Shown: positions 33,446 to 43,265 of the stretch, piece by piece
Position numbering within the stretch: position 1 is the stretch's first letter
Layout of the letters: the number at the start of each line of letters is the position of its first letter
Made by a program: the position numbers and the translations under genes
Source: Cladophialophora immunda
Lineage: Eukaryota > Ascomycota > Eurotiomycetes > Chaetothyriales > Herpotrichiellaceae
Direction of reading: 5' to 3'
DNA: 64,000 nt
NCBI RefSeq assembly: GCF_000835495.1
Contig: NW_015622543.1
Coordinates: forward strand, 2,772,806 to 2,836,805
The notes under the pieces: generated by a model
Databases searched by the model: none
What the model saw: the letters and a program-made list of their open reading frames with translations, nothing else
Told to the model about the DNA's origin: nothing

Positions 33446-34576
33446 ATGCGTCTCTTCAGACTGCTGGCGTTGACAGCGCTTTCCCTGACCGCCGCCGTCT
33501 CCGCGAAAAAGGCTGCCACCACCAGCAAATTTGACACCTACTTCGCCAAACAGGCCTCCTCCGGACCTTTCGAACTCGACGAGAAAAGCTACAATGAATT
33601 GACAGCCTCACCGCGGGACTACTCCCTTGCTGTGCTGCTTACTGCCCGAGACGCTAAATATGCATGTGGGATTTGTCGAGACTTCGATCCCGAATGGAGC
33701 ATTTTGGGGAGAAGCTGGCAGAAGGGCGATCGTAACGGGGACAAGCGGGTGCTTCTGAGCACGCTTGATTTCGACCAGGGGAGGAACGTTTTCATGAAGG
33801 TTTGTTGATGGCATTCAATCTCGGACGGGGAGAAGTCGTTGCTGACAGACCTCCCGTACAGCTCCAACTCCAAACCGCCCCTGTCCTCCTCTTCTTCCCT
33901 CCCACAGTCGGCGAGCACGCCAAACCTGAAGGGCAACCCCTCCGACTCGACTTTCTCAGTCCGCAAACGGCTGAAGGCGTCTACGGCTGGCTCCTGCGAC
34001 ATCTTCCTGCCGGCGATTATCCTCACATTGTCCGACCCGTCAACTATGCAAGAATTGGCGCCTTTCTCACCATAGCCTTGGGCCTGTTTACATTCATTAC
34101 CGTTGCATATCCCTATCTGATGCCAATTATTCAGAACCGCAACCTCTGGGCGGGCATCAGTCTGATCATGATCTTGCTCTTCACTAGTGGACATATGTTC
34201 AATCATATCCGCAGGGTACCGTATGTCGCTGGAAATGGACGAGGTGGAATCAGTTACTTTGCTGGCGGATTTCAGAATCAGTATGGGATGGAGACACAGA
34301 TTGTGGCTGCAATGTGTAAGTTTCCGGCCCATGCCACGCAGTCAAGAAAGAGGGTTTCCATATGGACCTTTTGCTAATGGTTGTCAACTCCCAGATGCAC
34401 TTCTTGCCTTTGCAACGATCAATCTAGCTCTGCGAGTGCCGCGGATCAAGGACCCTAAGACCCAGCAAGCAGCAGTCATCATCTGGGCCGCGGTTCTTTT
34501 CGGGATGTATAGCTTCTTGATGAGTGTCTTTCGGGTCAAGAACGGTGGCTATCCTTTCTGGCTGCCACCATTCTGA
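33446..34576 (+). CDS. OST3: Oligosaccharyltransferase subunit OST3/OST6, three exons
   Basis: Exons 33446-33799, 33862-34315 and 34395-34576 give 329 residues. A signal peptide (MRLFRLLALTALSLTAAVSA) leads into a lumenal thioredoxin-like domain with the redox motif C74-G-I-C77 in KYACGICRDF. Four membrane helices follow (from ARIGAFLTIALGLFTFITVA to VIIWAAVLFGMYSFLMSVF). Exon joints NVFMK-LQLQTAPVLLFFPP and VAAMY-ALLAFATINLALRVP keep phase and family sequence. OST3 and OST6 form transient mixed disulfides with substrates so that the ER oligosaccharyltransferase can glycosylate cysteine-flanked Asn sites. Confidence 0.93.
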
Positions 34577-35003
34577 TCACGGCCTGAGACAGCGAAGGAT
34601 GAAGAATTGTGTGTATTATGCATTAAGCCACGAGCTTTGAAAAAGTGTGTATTTAGAGGGCATGGAATCTTAGGTGCTTGACTGATAGAACGGAAACATC
34701 TTGACCGCCAAAAGCCATTGTGATCAACTTTAACGACTCCTGAATCTGTCCAGCCTTGAGTCTTGCAGGCTTGGGTGATTTCCCCAACTTTTTTGTTGGA
34801 AAATGCGGAGCAGCGAAGATCACCTTTCCTGACCCTTTTTCCCTTGTTGATGGTTTGATTTCGCTACTGGCACGGAATTTGCTCTCTTGAGTAGACTTCC
34901 TTTTGAATATTGTTATAGAGTATACCCAAGAACCCTGAAAATTGTTTCTGTTAGCTGTTTCGTTGGGAGCCTTTGTCTCTTCCCCAGCCCATTCTCATCA
35001 GCC
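34577..35003. other. Intergenic region before the RGG-box gene
   Basis: About 430 nt between OST3 and the RGG protein. The frame of the next gene stays open upstream without an ATG. Nothing else is recognised. Confidence 0.4.
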
Positions 35004-36362
35004 ATGGAAGACTTCTCCCAGTCACGAGGGGACGACGATCTATTCGACGACGAAATCATTCCCTTTGACGACTCGCCTTCTCCAGAGAAAGTCACCGCTC
35101 AACTCGAGCAGGTCTCGCTTGAGCCCTCTGCGGATGCCGCACCTCCTCCGCCTGTCGCTGCCGAACCTTCTACACCGGCACCCGAGCCCGCACCTGCGGA
35201 ACCTCTGACCCCGACTGAATCATCGTTCCCGGTGTTCAAGCCCAAGCAGAGAGGCAGAGGTGGCCATGGAGCTGGACGCGGGGACTCGAGTAGGAAGATT
35301 GCTATTGGGTTGGAGGATTCCAAGTGGGCAACAGCGCCAGCAGGAAAAGGCTCAGAGCCCGGGGCGTCTGGCAAAGATACGAAATCTACACGGCCACACG
35401 GGCGACGAGGTCGACACACTCCGGAAGCAAACGCCACCCCCTCCGAACCAACGGTGGCCCAGCCGCCTGCTGAAGACGCAACGTCGTCACCAACGACCGC
35501 CGCCGCCGCTGCTCCCAGAAACATACCCACCGGTCCGTCAAACACTGCTCTCCGCACCCCCGCGGTGCGTGGTGACCGTCTCTCCACCGGCGGAATCCGG
35601 CCACCGAAACTCTCGGACGAAGAACTAAGTGCCAAACTGGCCGCCGCGAAGGAACGGTCACAGTCCCTTGCCGCGGCGCACGCGAGGGCGCAAGCGGACG
35701 CGGCAAACTTTGAGGAGAGAGAACGGCAAGCGAAACAGAGGAGGGAGAGGGATATCAAGGACAGGAGGGTGATGGAGGGGGAGAGGGAGAAGAATCGCCA
35801 GAGGAAGATGGCGGGCCAGCTGGGTAGGGAGTGGGATCGGGACAAGGACGAACAGCAGCAGGTCAATGGGAGGGGAGGGAGGAGAGGATACACAGGGCCC
35901 CCTCCGGGCGAGGACCAGGATGATTTGAAAATGTACGAGTGGCACGAGGACCGGGGACGAGGACGAGGGAGGGGAAGAGGCGGCAGGGGCGGAGGAAGGG
36001 GGAGAGGTCGAGGCGGTGGTCCCCGAGGAGGCGGCGGCTTCGGCCACAATGGCGACGGTTTCGCTCACCAACAGCAGCAGCAGCCGGATTGGTCCGTGGA
36101 CACCGACTTTCCTTCACTCCCTGGCTCCAACACCGCCACGAGAAAGGAATCCGCTGCCGCCGCCGGCGACGCGAATGCAAGCGCTACAGCCTCCAAACCG
36201 AGTCCGAGGCGCTGGGATTCCACAGGCTCGGGCTCAGGCTGGGGCTCGGGCGATGTAGGAGGAGGAGGCGGCGGCGGCGGTGGTGGAGGGTCCTGGGCCG
36301 AGCAGGTCGAGTCCAGCGAGCTCAATGCCGAGAACACGAGCAAGCCCAAGACGTTCTGGTAG
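35004..36362 (+). CDS. RGG-box, probably RNA-binding protein
   Basis: Single exon, 452 residues from MEDFSQSRGDDDLFDDEIIP, the first ATG in frame. An acidic N-terminus and Pro/Ala linker are followed by KIAIGLEDSKWATAPAG and a conserved-looking segment GIRPPKLSDEELSAKLAAAK. A long charged helix (NFEERERQAKQRRERD) comes next, then YEWHEDRGRGRGRGRGGRGG and a further RGG/GGR tract. It ends in SWAEQVESSELNAENTSKPK and an oligo-Gly run near residues 420-430. RGG tracts bind RNA and are arginine-methylated. The W-containing blocks could bind a partner. I cannot tie it to a named family. Probably cytoplasmic mRNP or ribosome-associated, by composition only. Confidence 0.8.
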   Translation: MEDFSQSRGDDDLFDDEIIPFDDSPSPEKVTAQLEQVSLEPSADAAPPPPVAAEPSTPAPEPAPAEPLTPTESSFPVFKPKQRGRGGHGAGRGDSSRKIAIGLEDSKWATAPAGKGSEPGASGKDTKSTRPHGRRGRHTPEANATPSEPTVAQPPAEDATSSPTTAAAAAPRNIPTGPSNTALRTPAVRGDRLSTGGIRPPKLSDEELSAKLAAAKERSQSLAAAHARAQADAANFEERERQAKQRRERDIKDRRVMEGEREKNRQRKMAGQLGREWDRDKDEQQQVNGRGGRRGYTGPPPGEDQDDLKMYEWHEDRGRGRGRGRGGRGGGRGRGRGGGPRGGGGFGHNGDGFAHQQQQQPDWSVDTDFPSLPGSNTATRKESAAAAGDANASATASKPSPRRWDSTGSGSGWGSGDVGGGGGGGGGGGSWAEQVESSELNAENTSKPKTFW

Positions 36363-36939
36363 TGACAGAGGGCCAGGCGGCAGAGGCAGAGGCAGAGGCG
36401 AGAGGCAGATCAGGTTCTGGCTCATGGGGGCTCGCGTTGAGGTTTCGTCCGTTGGCTTGCTGGTCGTTGGTCGTTGTATAGGGACCTCGGTATTTGAGCA
36501 TGCTCGTTTGCATATCACACACACTGTTTAGGTACGCACTATATACACACTTACACGTATGCATTACACACACCGACTGGAGACTGCAAATAGCAATGGT
36601 ACACTCAGTAGAGCGTACCGTGGACCGTGGACCGCGTACCAAAAGACTATGCATTTCAGGGTATCTTTTTGCTCTTTTCGTGGGCGTCTTCCCCCGTGCT
36701 TCCCTCAACGCGAACAAGGAAGCCAGCCATAAACCGGGGGAAACGAGAGAATCGACCTTGAGCCTAGTAGTAATAGTAGTAACAAGTTCCCCATCCGGTC
36801 CGCGCCTGGTTCTTGTGTTATTTCGCCTGACCCCGAAGCCCGATTTCCCCACCCGCTATGCGTCGCAATGATGTTTCATGACCACGAATCCAGAAGGCAC
36901 GTCGTCGTTGCTCATTAGAGGAGGAGAGGAGCGGCGACT
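36363..36939. other. 3' intergenic region between RGG gene and LUC7
   Basis: About 580 nt between convergent stops. It contains CA-rich stretches (36538-36570) and a short CGTGGAC/CGTACC tandem (36616-36640). No gene is supported. Confidence 0.4.
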
Positions 36940-37851
36940 CTACCACCGCCCCCTTCCTCGTCCGCGATATCCCCCGCCACCCCTGCCATAGCCGCCGCCT
37001 CCTCCTCGACCATATCCCCCACCACCTCTGCCCCATCCGCCACCACCACCATCACCGTATCCTCCATCGTCGTAGCCTCTTGGTCCGGTGGGGCTCCCGC
37101 TCGTATTCTCCTCCTGCTGCCTCACCGGTGGTGGCCCTCGTCCTTTCAGTTCTTTCTGCAGCGCCTCGTGCGTCCGCCGCATCTGCGCATACCCAAGGTG
37201 CATTTTCCCGTAGAAGTGGTCAGCCAGGCGCCTGTCATTGTCCAGTCTGGATAAATATGCGCCACAGACATCGCACACTTGTAATTTCTGGTGCCCCGAT
37301 GGACCTGACGTGTCTGAGAGCGACTTCAGGTCCCGCTCGGCTTGTTCTTTGGCCAGTTTGGCGGTTCGGACTTTGTGGAATTCGGTGCAGGCCAGACTCA
37401 CGGATCCCATCTCTGCGAGACAACTGACTTCGAGAAGACCCGTGTTGATGGTCTTGGTGAGATCGGATATCAGTTTGAGGAGGTTGTTCGTCTGCCGTAT
37501 CTCGTCTGGGGTCTTCTCTAATCGCCGTTGTGCCTGGTCGATCCTTCTATTGCAGTCGTCAATGTATTTCTGCATATCCCGCATATAGTCGTATTCGAAT
37601 CCATATTTTTGTTTCTCTGCTGGAGGGAGGCCGTCGTATTCCATCTTCAGGTTCTCCGGGTGGGTCTTGGGGCAAGGGCCTAGGTCTTGCTTTGTGTTTG
37701 TGAAGAGGTCGTGGGGACATGTTCCCACCAAATATGAACGGCAGACAGTCGGCGAAGTAAGGGTGAGGTTTGCAGATTTGGAGGAAGAGCTCATTCCCAT
37801 GAATTGGTCGCCCATCAGCTGCTCAAGCAGCTTGCGCTGCTCGGCCGCCAT
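36940..37851 (-). CDS. luc7: LUC7 U1 snRNP protein
   Basis: Single exon, 303 residues. MAAEQRKLLEQLMGDQFMGM is the conserved LUC7 start. A CCCH-type zinc finger follows (CRSYLVGTCPHDLF ... LGPCPKTHPENLK), then a coiled-coil region and a C2H2-type finger (CDVCGAYLSRLDNDRRLADH, continuing FYGKMHLGY). LUC7 stabilises U1 snRNA contact with the 5' splice site in the nucleus. The tail is Gly/Arg-rich (GWGRGGGGYGRGGG type) rather than the RS-rich tail of animal LUC7L. Divergent from GPI16. Confidence 0.95.
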   Translation of the reverse strand: MAAEQRKLLEQLMGDQFMGMSSSSKSANLTLTSPTVCRSYLVGTCPHDLFTNTKQDLGPCPKTHPENLKMEYDGLPPAEKQKYGFEYDYMRDMQKYIDDCNRRIDQAQRRLEKTPDEIRQTNNLLKLISDLTKTINTGLLEVSCLAEMGSVSLACTEFHKVRTAKLAKEQAERDLKSLSDTSGPSGHQKLQVCDVCGAYLSRLDNDRRLADHFYGKMHLGYAQMRRTHEALQKELKGRGPPPVRQQEENTSGSPTGPRGYDDGGYGDGGGGGWGRGGGGYGRGGGGGYGRGGGGYRGRGRGRW

Positions 37852-38153
37852 GGTGAGGGATGACTCGAGATCTGGAGCGCCTCTTCAAGCCTTCTTAGTC
37901 TTAAGGGACAGTTTGAATAGTGATCGGATAGAGTCCGACTTGTATGGCACGTGTGCTGTAGGAAATGTTGTTGCGCTGCGCAGAATCCAAGTCCGCAAAT
38001 GGAGAGAAAGAAGTGGTGGAGGAATCGGCTGAACTGCGGCAGAATGCCTTGCGTCCACCTTCCACTCCGATTCAGTGTCCTTTCTCGCGCTCGACTTGCT
38101 GTCAATGTATCGCAGCGCAAACGGAATGAGAGATTGCTGATAGCGATGCCGGC
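37852..38153. promoter_or_regulatory. Divergent promoter of LUC7 and GPI16
   Basis: 302 nt between two divergent ATGs, so both promoters must lie in this short interval or overlap. No specific site is recognised. Confidence 0.5.
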
Positions 38154-39986
38154 ATGTCCCGGCTTTTGTTATTACTTCTCACATCTGCGCTCCTCGCCTT
38201 GAGCGTCGCAGCTTCTGATTACTCTGAGCGATTGACTCTGACCCCTTTACCCCTCGGCTCTCTCCTCGCCTCATTCGACTTCCGCAGCAACGAAAGTGCC
38301 ACGGACTATGAAGCCCAGAATTTCAGATACTTCCCCCGCTCTCTGGGTCAGGCGCTGAGGCATGCCGACACGCAAGAACTACATCTGAGATTTACCACAG
38401 GACGATGGGATCCGGAGCTTTGGGGTGCGCGCCCTTGGGATGGCACCAAGGAGGGCGGCACCGGAGTGGAGTTATGGGCTTGGATAGATGCAGACTCTGA
38501 AGAGGAGGCATTTGGGAAGTGGACAACTCTGACACAATCACTCTCGGGCCTGTTCTGCGCCTCATTGAATTTCATTGATGCAACCAGAACGACAAAACCT
38601 GTCTTGTCATTCCAACCTTCAGGGACGTTCCGCAACAGGAGTCAGAATCTTCACCTTTTGCACGGAGTACTTCCTGGAGAGGTGGTGTGCACAGAGAATT
38701 TGACCCCCTTCCTCAAACTTCTGCCGTGCAAAGGCAAAGCTGGGATTTCAAGCCTTCTAGATGGACACAAGGTTTTTGACGCTTCATGGCAGAGCATGGC
38801 CATTGATGTGCTGCCGAAGTGTGCCGCTGGAGCCAACGAATGTCAAATGGAAATCAGCCAAACCATTGATATTGTACTCGACATTGAACGATCCAAACGA
38901 CCGCGAGACAATCCAATCCCGAGACCAATTCCCCCGGAACAACTTGTTTGCGATGAGTCTAAGCCTTATCATTCACACGATACTTGTTATCCTCGCGACA
39001 TGGTGGACGAAATTCCGTGGTCCCTCAAGGATATCTTTGGAAGGACGTTAGCTGGGACATGTCCCCTGGCAGACGATGATGGACCTGACTCGAAACCTCT
39101 GTGCCTCAATGTACCACATGATCGAATGGTGTTAATCAGCTATAGCGGGTTTGAAGTCAAATCTCAACCTGGCCCTAGCGAATCAAGGTGTTATTCGATC
39201 ATGCCATTCGAAGAATTCGATCTTGAAGTGCCCCGACAGCAATCTACCACCAGAAAGCACGACTTGGGCAATGAACTTGTTCGAGCAGAAAGAACAATGA
39301 CCGGCCATGGTGCTGCCCACGGAGGCATGCGCACCATCTTTACCAACCCATCCGCGACCGAGTCGGTCCAGTTCGTATACTTTGAGAGTCTACCCTGGTT
39401 CATGCGTCCCTTCATGCATACTCTCAAGGCTCAAATCACGCATTCGTCCTCAACCCCTTTCGACTCTTCGAGACTTGAGAAGGAAAGAATAATCATGGAC
39501 ATGTACTACCGACCCGCAATTGACCGCCACCGCGGTACACAACTTGAACTACTGCTTAACGTACCGCCCCTCACCACTGTCTCTCTGACATATGCCTTTG
39601 AAAAGTCTATTCTTCGCTACACGGAATACCCTCCCGATGCGAATCGTGGATTCAACATTCCCCCTGCAGTAATTCGTATCCTTTCACCGCAACTAATCGA
39701 TCCGGTTACGGGAAACGCCAGAGATGTTTACATCAGGACGACAAGCTTGCTATTGCCATTGCCGACGCCGGATTTTTCCATGCCATATAATGTGATCATA
39801 TTGACGAGTACGGTTATGGCGTTGGCGTTTGGGAGCATTTATAACTTGTTGGTCAGGAGATTTGTTGGTGCTGATGAGGTTGGAGAGGGCAGATTACCGG
39901 GTTTTGTGAAAAGGATACAGGGCACGGTACAAGGCATGATTGTACGAGTGAAGGATCGACTGCGGGGGAAAGGAAAAGTGGAATAG
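38154..39986 (+). CDS. gpi16: GPI transamidase subunit GPI16/PIG-T
   Basis: Single exon, 610 residues. Signal peptide MSRLLLLLLTSALLALSVAA, then the PIG-T domain: YSERLTLTPLPLGSLLASFD, FRYFPRSLGQALR, HLRFTTGRWDPELWGARPWD and WAWID. The distal part includes YFESLPWFMRPFMHTLKAQI and EYPPDANRGFNIPPAVIRIL, both strongly conserved. One C-terminal membrane helix follows (NVIILTSTVMALAFGSIYNL), with a short basic cytosolic tail. GPI16 is disulfide-linked to the protease subunit GPI8 in the ER complex that attaches GPI anchors. C-terminal length matches the family. Confidence 0.95.
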   Translation: MSRLLLLLLTSALLALSVAASDYSERLTLTPLPLGSLLASFDFRSNESATDYEAQNFRYFPRSLGQALRHADTQELHLRFTTGRWDPELWGARPWDGTKEGGTGVELWAWIDADSEEEAFGKWTTLTQSLSGLFCASLNFIDATRTTKPVLSFQPSGTFRNRSQNLHLLHGVLPGEVVCTENLTPFLKLLPCKGKAGISSLLDGHKVFDASWQSMAIDVLPKCAAGANECQMEISQTIDIVLDIERSKRPRDNPIPRPIPPEQLVCDESKPYHSHDTCYPRDMVDEIPWSLKDIFGRTLAGTCPLADDDGPDSKPLCLNVPHDRMVLISYSGFEVKSQPGPSESRCYSIMPFEEFDLEVPRQQSTTRKHDLGNELVRAERTMTGHGAAHGGMRTIFTNPSATESVQFVYFESLPWFMRPFMHTLKAQITHSSSTPFDSSRLEKERIIMDMYYRPAIDRHRGTQLELLLNVPPLTTVSLTYAFEKSILRYTEYPPDANRGFNIPPAVIRILSPQLIDPVTGNARDVYIRTTSLLLPLPTPDFSMPYNVIILTSTVMALAFGSIYNLLVRRFVGADEVGEGRLPGFVKRIQGTVQGMIVRVKDRLRGKGKVE

Positions 39987-40078
39987 ATACCAATGTGTTT
40001 CCCGTCGACATGTTGTTCTCAGTCAATTGGTATATTCAACGCTGGATTGCGTAAACAACGCTACCGGTCCTGCTGTTC

Positions 40079-42178
40079 TCAGCGTCTCCTGCCCACACCT
40101 GCTTCAGCTCCCCGACTCTCCATACTGACAATCTCACCAATGCCTGCCTCTTCCTGCTCATCCTCCAGCCTTCCAACCTCCTCGCGACAATCCCACCACC
40201 TCTCCTCGGCCTGCTCAAACGCCTTCTTCCTCAACTCTTTAATCGTCTGCTCGGCGGCCAGCGCCGCCATCTCTGCTTTGCCGCCATACGACTGTTTCTC
40301 GATGAGCATCCGCTGCCAGTCTTCCGAGGTGCGGGCGTAAAAGTCCCGGAGGGACTCGAAGGGCCGTGGGAACGGGCGGGGGTCTAGCGAGGCCAGGGTC
40401 TCGGGTTCGGTCTCGAGCTCAGAGGGCCGGGACATAGGTGTCGTTGCGGCCGTGGACGCCAAGGGCCGCGAGTCGAGGGACATGGTGTCGGCTCTGCTCT
40501 CGAGGTCTTCGTCTGTGTCCATGCCTTCGTCCTCGTCGTCTTCGCCTTCTTCGTAGTCGTCGTCATCGTCCATCTCCTCGTCACTCTCTTGGATGGTCAC
40601 GTTCCAGTTGATGGGTTCGACGTAGTGCAGCTCTTTCACGCCGTCGAGCTTGCCCAGGTCAACGGCATAGAAGTCTGAGAAGGTGATTTCCACGTCTTTC
40701 TTCTCCAATGTACCTCCAAAGATATATAGCGTGTCGTCCTGTACAGCAAGCTGGGCGTTGAAGCGAGGATGCGGCATTTCGAATCGGACAGGGTAAACCC
40801 GTTTTGGTGGCTCGGGCTCGGCCTCTTCTGCATCCTTAACATCAAGGTTGATGTCCGCCGCGGCTGATATTGAGCCCTTCGTCTCCAGAGCTGCCAGATT
40901 GCGGAGTAGCTCTTCCTCATCCGCTTTGCCACGATCACGGCCCCCCCGAGCTGCATTTTGGAGTTGCTTTTTCGGCCCACCAGTCTTGGGCCTCCTCAGC
41001 GACAGCGGGAAAAATCGATTTCGATCAATGTTCCAGATGAACAGTTCGTTGAAGAACTCGCTGTCGATGCCTTCCTCGCTGTCTTCGACATCGTGCACGC
41101 CTCCAAACAAGATACCGCGCCCTTTGTGGAAGGACATCGTTACACCTGCTCGAGGCGGGTTTGGTGCGTTGGCCGGCCGCTTCCGCCGTTCCCAGCGGAG
41201 TGACAGAGGTGTACCGCTCGGGGCTTCTGGGCTCGGAGGAGTGATACGGAGGAACCAGGTGTCTTGGTGCACGACCGGTTTGAGGATGTTGCGCACTGGG
41301 GCTGAGCTCCCGCTGCCCTTACCGGCTTGCTTTCCTCCGCCTCCAGAGCCTGTGGAAGTCTTTACGCGAGAGTAGCCTCCGTACAAGACAGCACCGGATT
41401 CGTGGGGTAGGAAGCTGAACGAGGAGCGAGGGTCGGGTCTCGGAGCTGCGGGGCCTAGTTTCATTTCCTCCCATGTGTTCTCCTTGCAGTCATAGATCCA
41501 TGTATCATTCAAATACTTGGTCTGCTGCGAAGTGTCTTGGAAGCCACCGAAAAGAATAATATAGTTCTTGAAGTATGTCATTCGGTGACCGCTTCTGGCA
41601 GGTGGGCTTTTGCCCTTCCCCCTCGGTTCGAGCTTGGTCCATTCCCTTGTTTCAGTGTCCAAATGCCAGAAGTCGTGATAGTGATAGAATTGGTTCTGTT
41701 TCGGTGAGGAAAATTCACCCCCTGAGATGTATATTCCGCCAGTATTGCCGCCGCGGCAGGCTGCATGTCCGCTTCGGGGCAAGGGACTGTTTCCTGAGAC
41801 TATCTGGTGCCACTCACCTTTATCGATGAGGTATACGAACAGGTCGTTGTAAAAGGAGGCAGTGCTCCCATCATGATACTCGCCACCGAATATAAACAAC
41901 TCGTTCCTGTTGGACGGCGAGGCAACTATTGTGCTGGACGATCTAGGACCAGGTGGGCCACAGGGCTGTTCAGTGACTTTGAGGTACTTGGCCTGCTCTT
42001 CAGCGTAGGCAGCTAACATCGCGTCAAGATCACCATCATCATCGCCATCCGAGTCGGCGTTCAGAGCCGCTGCTTTGGCACTTTTCTTTTTCTCGCCTTT
42101 CGCGGCCTTTTTCGACTGCTTTGCTGCTGTGCGGGCTTTTTGTTCCGCGGATTTGGTTTTTTTACTCTTGCCAGCCAT
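40079..42178 (-). CDS. KEL3: Kelch-repeat protein KEL3/KLHDC4
   Basis: Single exon, 699 residues. The N-terminus is Lys-rich and acidic (MAGKSKKTKSAEQKARTAAK), then LDAMLAAYAEEQAKY, followed by Kelch blades: ELFIFGGEYHDGSTASFYND, GIYISGGEFSSPKQNQFYHY, YIILFGGFQDTSQQTKYLND, AVLYGGYSR, GILFGGVHD and TLYIFGGTLEKKD. This order, with the FYHYHDFWHLDTETREWTKL blade, identifies KEL3/KLHDC4. An acidic insert (near residue 540) and a C-terminal domain with PRPFESLRDFYARTSEDWQR are also conserved. Cellular role is poorly defined. A promoter element shared with ENP2 fits co-regulation with ribosome biogenesis. Confidence 0.92.
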   Translation of the reverse strand: MAGKSKKTKSAEQKARTAAKQSKKAAKGEKKKSAKAAALNADSDGDDDGDLDAMLAAYAEEQAKYLKVTEQPCGPPGPRSSSTIVASPSNRNELFIFGGEYHDGSTASFYNDLFVYLIDKGEWHQIVSGNSPLPRSGHAACRGGNTGGIYISGGEFSSPKQNQFYHYHDFWHLDTETREWTKLEPRGKGKSPPARSGHRMTYFKNYIILFGGFQDTSQQTKYLNDTWIYDCKENTWEEMKLGPAAPRPDPRSSFSFLPHESGAVLYGGYSRVKTSTGSGGGGKQAGKGSGSSAPVRNILKPVVHQDTWFLRITPPSPEAPSGTPLSLRWERRKRPANAPNPPRAGVTMSFHKGRGILFGGVHDVEDSEEGIDSEFFNELFIWNIDRNRFFPLSLRRPKTGGPKKQLQNAARGGRDRGKADEEELLRNLAALETKGSISAAADINLDVKDAEEAEPEPPKRVYPVRFEMPHPRFNAQLAVQDDTLYIFGGTLEKKDVEITFSDFYAVDLGKLDGVKELHYVEPINWNVTIQESDEEMDDDDDYEEGEDDEDEGMDTDEDLESRADTMSLDSRPLASTAATTPMSRPSELETEPETLASLDPRPFPRPFESLRDFYARTSEDWQRMLIEKQSYGGKAEMAALAAEQTIKELRKKAFEQAEERWWDCREEVGRLEDEQEEAGIGEIVSMESRGAEAGVGRRR

Positions 42179-42298
42179 GTTGGCGCTTGCAGTAAGAGTT
42201 CACTCTGGGAAGTACTCTAACCTGGGGCGAGATGGTCCTGGCATGAAACACAGATCTGCCAAGGTTCGGTAAATGTGCTCGCGGCTCACCTTCCCTTG

Positions 42299-42328
42299 GG
42301 ACTAGGGTGATGCCGCCCTGTACTCACC
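42299..42328 (-). promoter_or_regulatory. Second copy of the 30-nt element, upstream of KEL3
   Basis: Starts GGACTAGGGTGATGCCGCCC on the + strand and ends CTCACC, 121-150 nt upstream of the KEL3 ATG. It differs from the ENP2 copy at three of thirty positions (see 2683-2712). On the gene strand the block begins GGTGAGTACA, which also resembles a 5' splice site, so a 5'-UTR intron donor is an alternative reading. Confidence 0.6.
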
Positions 42329-43265
42329 CCCCGCTCGCGCGAGTCAGGTGAGCGATCACCCTTGACTCGCCGATCGTGGGGGTGGAAATTTGGCCTGGCA
42401 CTATCGACGCTGGCTTCCAATGGTGCGACGTTGACAGAGGCGCCGAGACCAACGTAACCCCGATACCCTTGCTGATTAGGCAATCCTTAAAAGATCCCTG
42501 GACGCTTGGAAGCTAGTAGGACGTGATACTCGAACAAGGATCTACTGCAGCTGCGTTATCGTGTCGTCTTCAGTAACAACTCGAACAAGATGAAATCCGG
42601 TATTCGAATCTTCCTGGCCTTATGAAAGCCAGAATGAACGTACTGCGCGGAACGAATCTCACCTCTAGGCTTCTAGTCGCTTACTGTCTTCGATCAGGGT
42701 GTCGCTTTCCGATCATTTTGCTGGAGGGAGGAGACCAACTTCTTCCTCGCTGATAAATGGCTCGTTTTCCTATTGCGGGCAAAGTGTCCTTGCGGCCAAC
42801 AGAATGTCTTGGTCCAGTGTGTGATTGATTCGACATTCTAAACAGGCAATAGAGGATGAAGGCTTCGTAATCGTTTGTAATGAGGGAAGGCCTAGGTGCT
42901 GTTCAGCTTCCCGTCTGCGCTTCTGTGTTTTCGAAGGTAGATGTGTAGGTAATAAAAGCGCGATATTCATTCGATCAGCGTTGAATCGTTATAGAGGGCT
43001 GGTAGCTCACATTACGATACTCAGTATCGCCGACGGGAGGCCGCAGAGCCTGACACCTGTCCTTTCTGGTATCTCGCGAAAAGTAGTTAATCTGTCCAGA
43101 CGAGTACTCTATTAAGGAGGGTTATGCTTTTGTCCCATCGTGATTTTTGGAGCGTATTTTCCCTTACTAGTCGGTCGAGCACTAGAGTTTATAGCTATAC
43201 GACTTGACCGTTGCAGCTTCGAGGACAACCCTGTAGTGTTTAACCAAAGCTCAATAGTGCTCTAG
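42329..43265. other. Intergenic region at the left edge of the accessory segment
   Basis: About 940 nt without a supported gene. I searched it for a first exon of the downstream iminopeptidase (a MxPFxxxxLKVSxIHxLYY-like start) and found none. Confidence 0.4.

Noticed and set aside
35099..36049. 316-codon frame antisense to the RGG-box gene
   Set aside because: Pro/Leu/Ser repeats are the reverse complement of the RGG tract, not an independent protein.
36280..36531. Plus-strand frame across the 3' end of the RGG gene
   Set aside because: Gly/Arg-rich product is an out-of-frame reading of the same repeat; no separate gene evidence.
42299..42328. The shared element as a structured RNA hairpin
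   Set aside because: The 6-bp stem possible in the ENP2 copy is broken by substitutions in the KEL3 copy, with no compensating changes.
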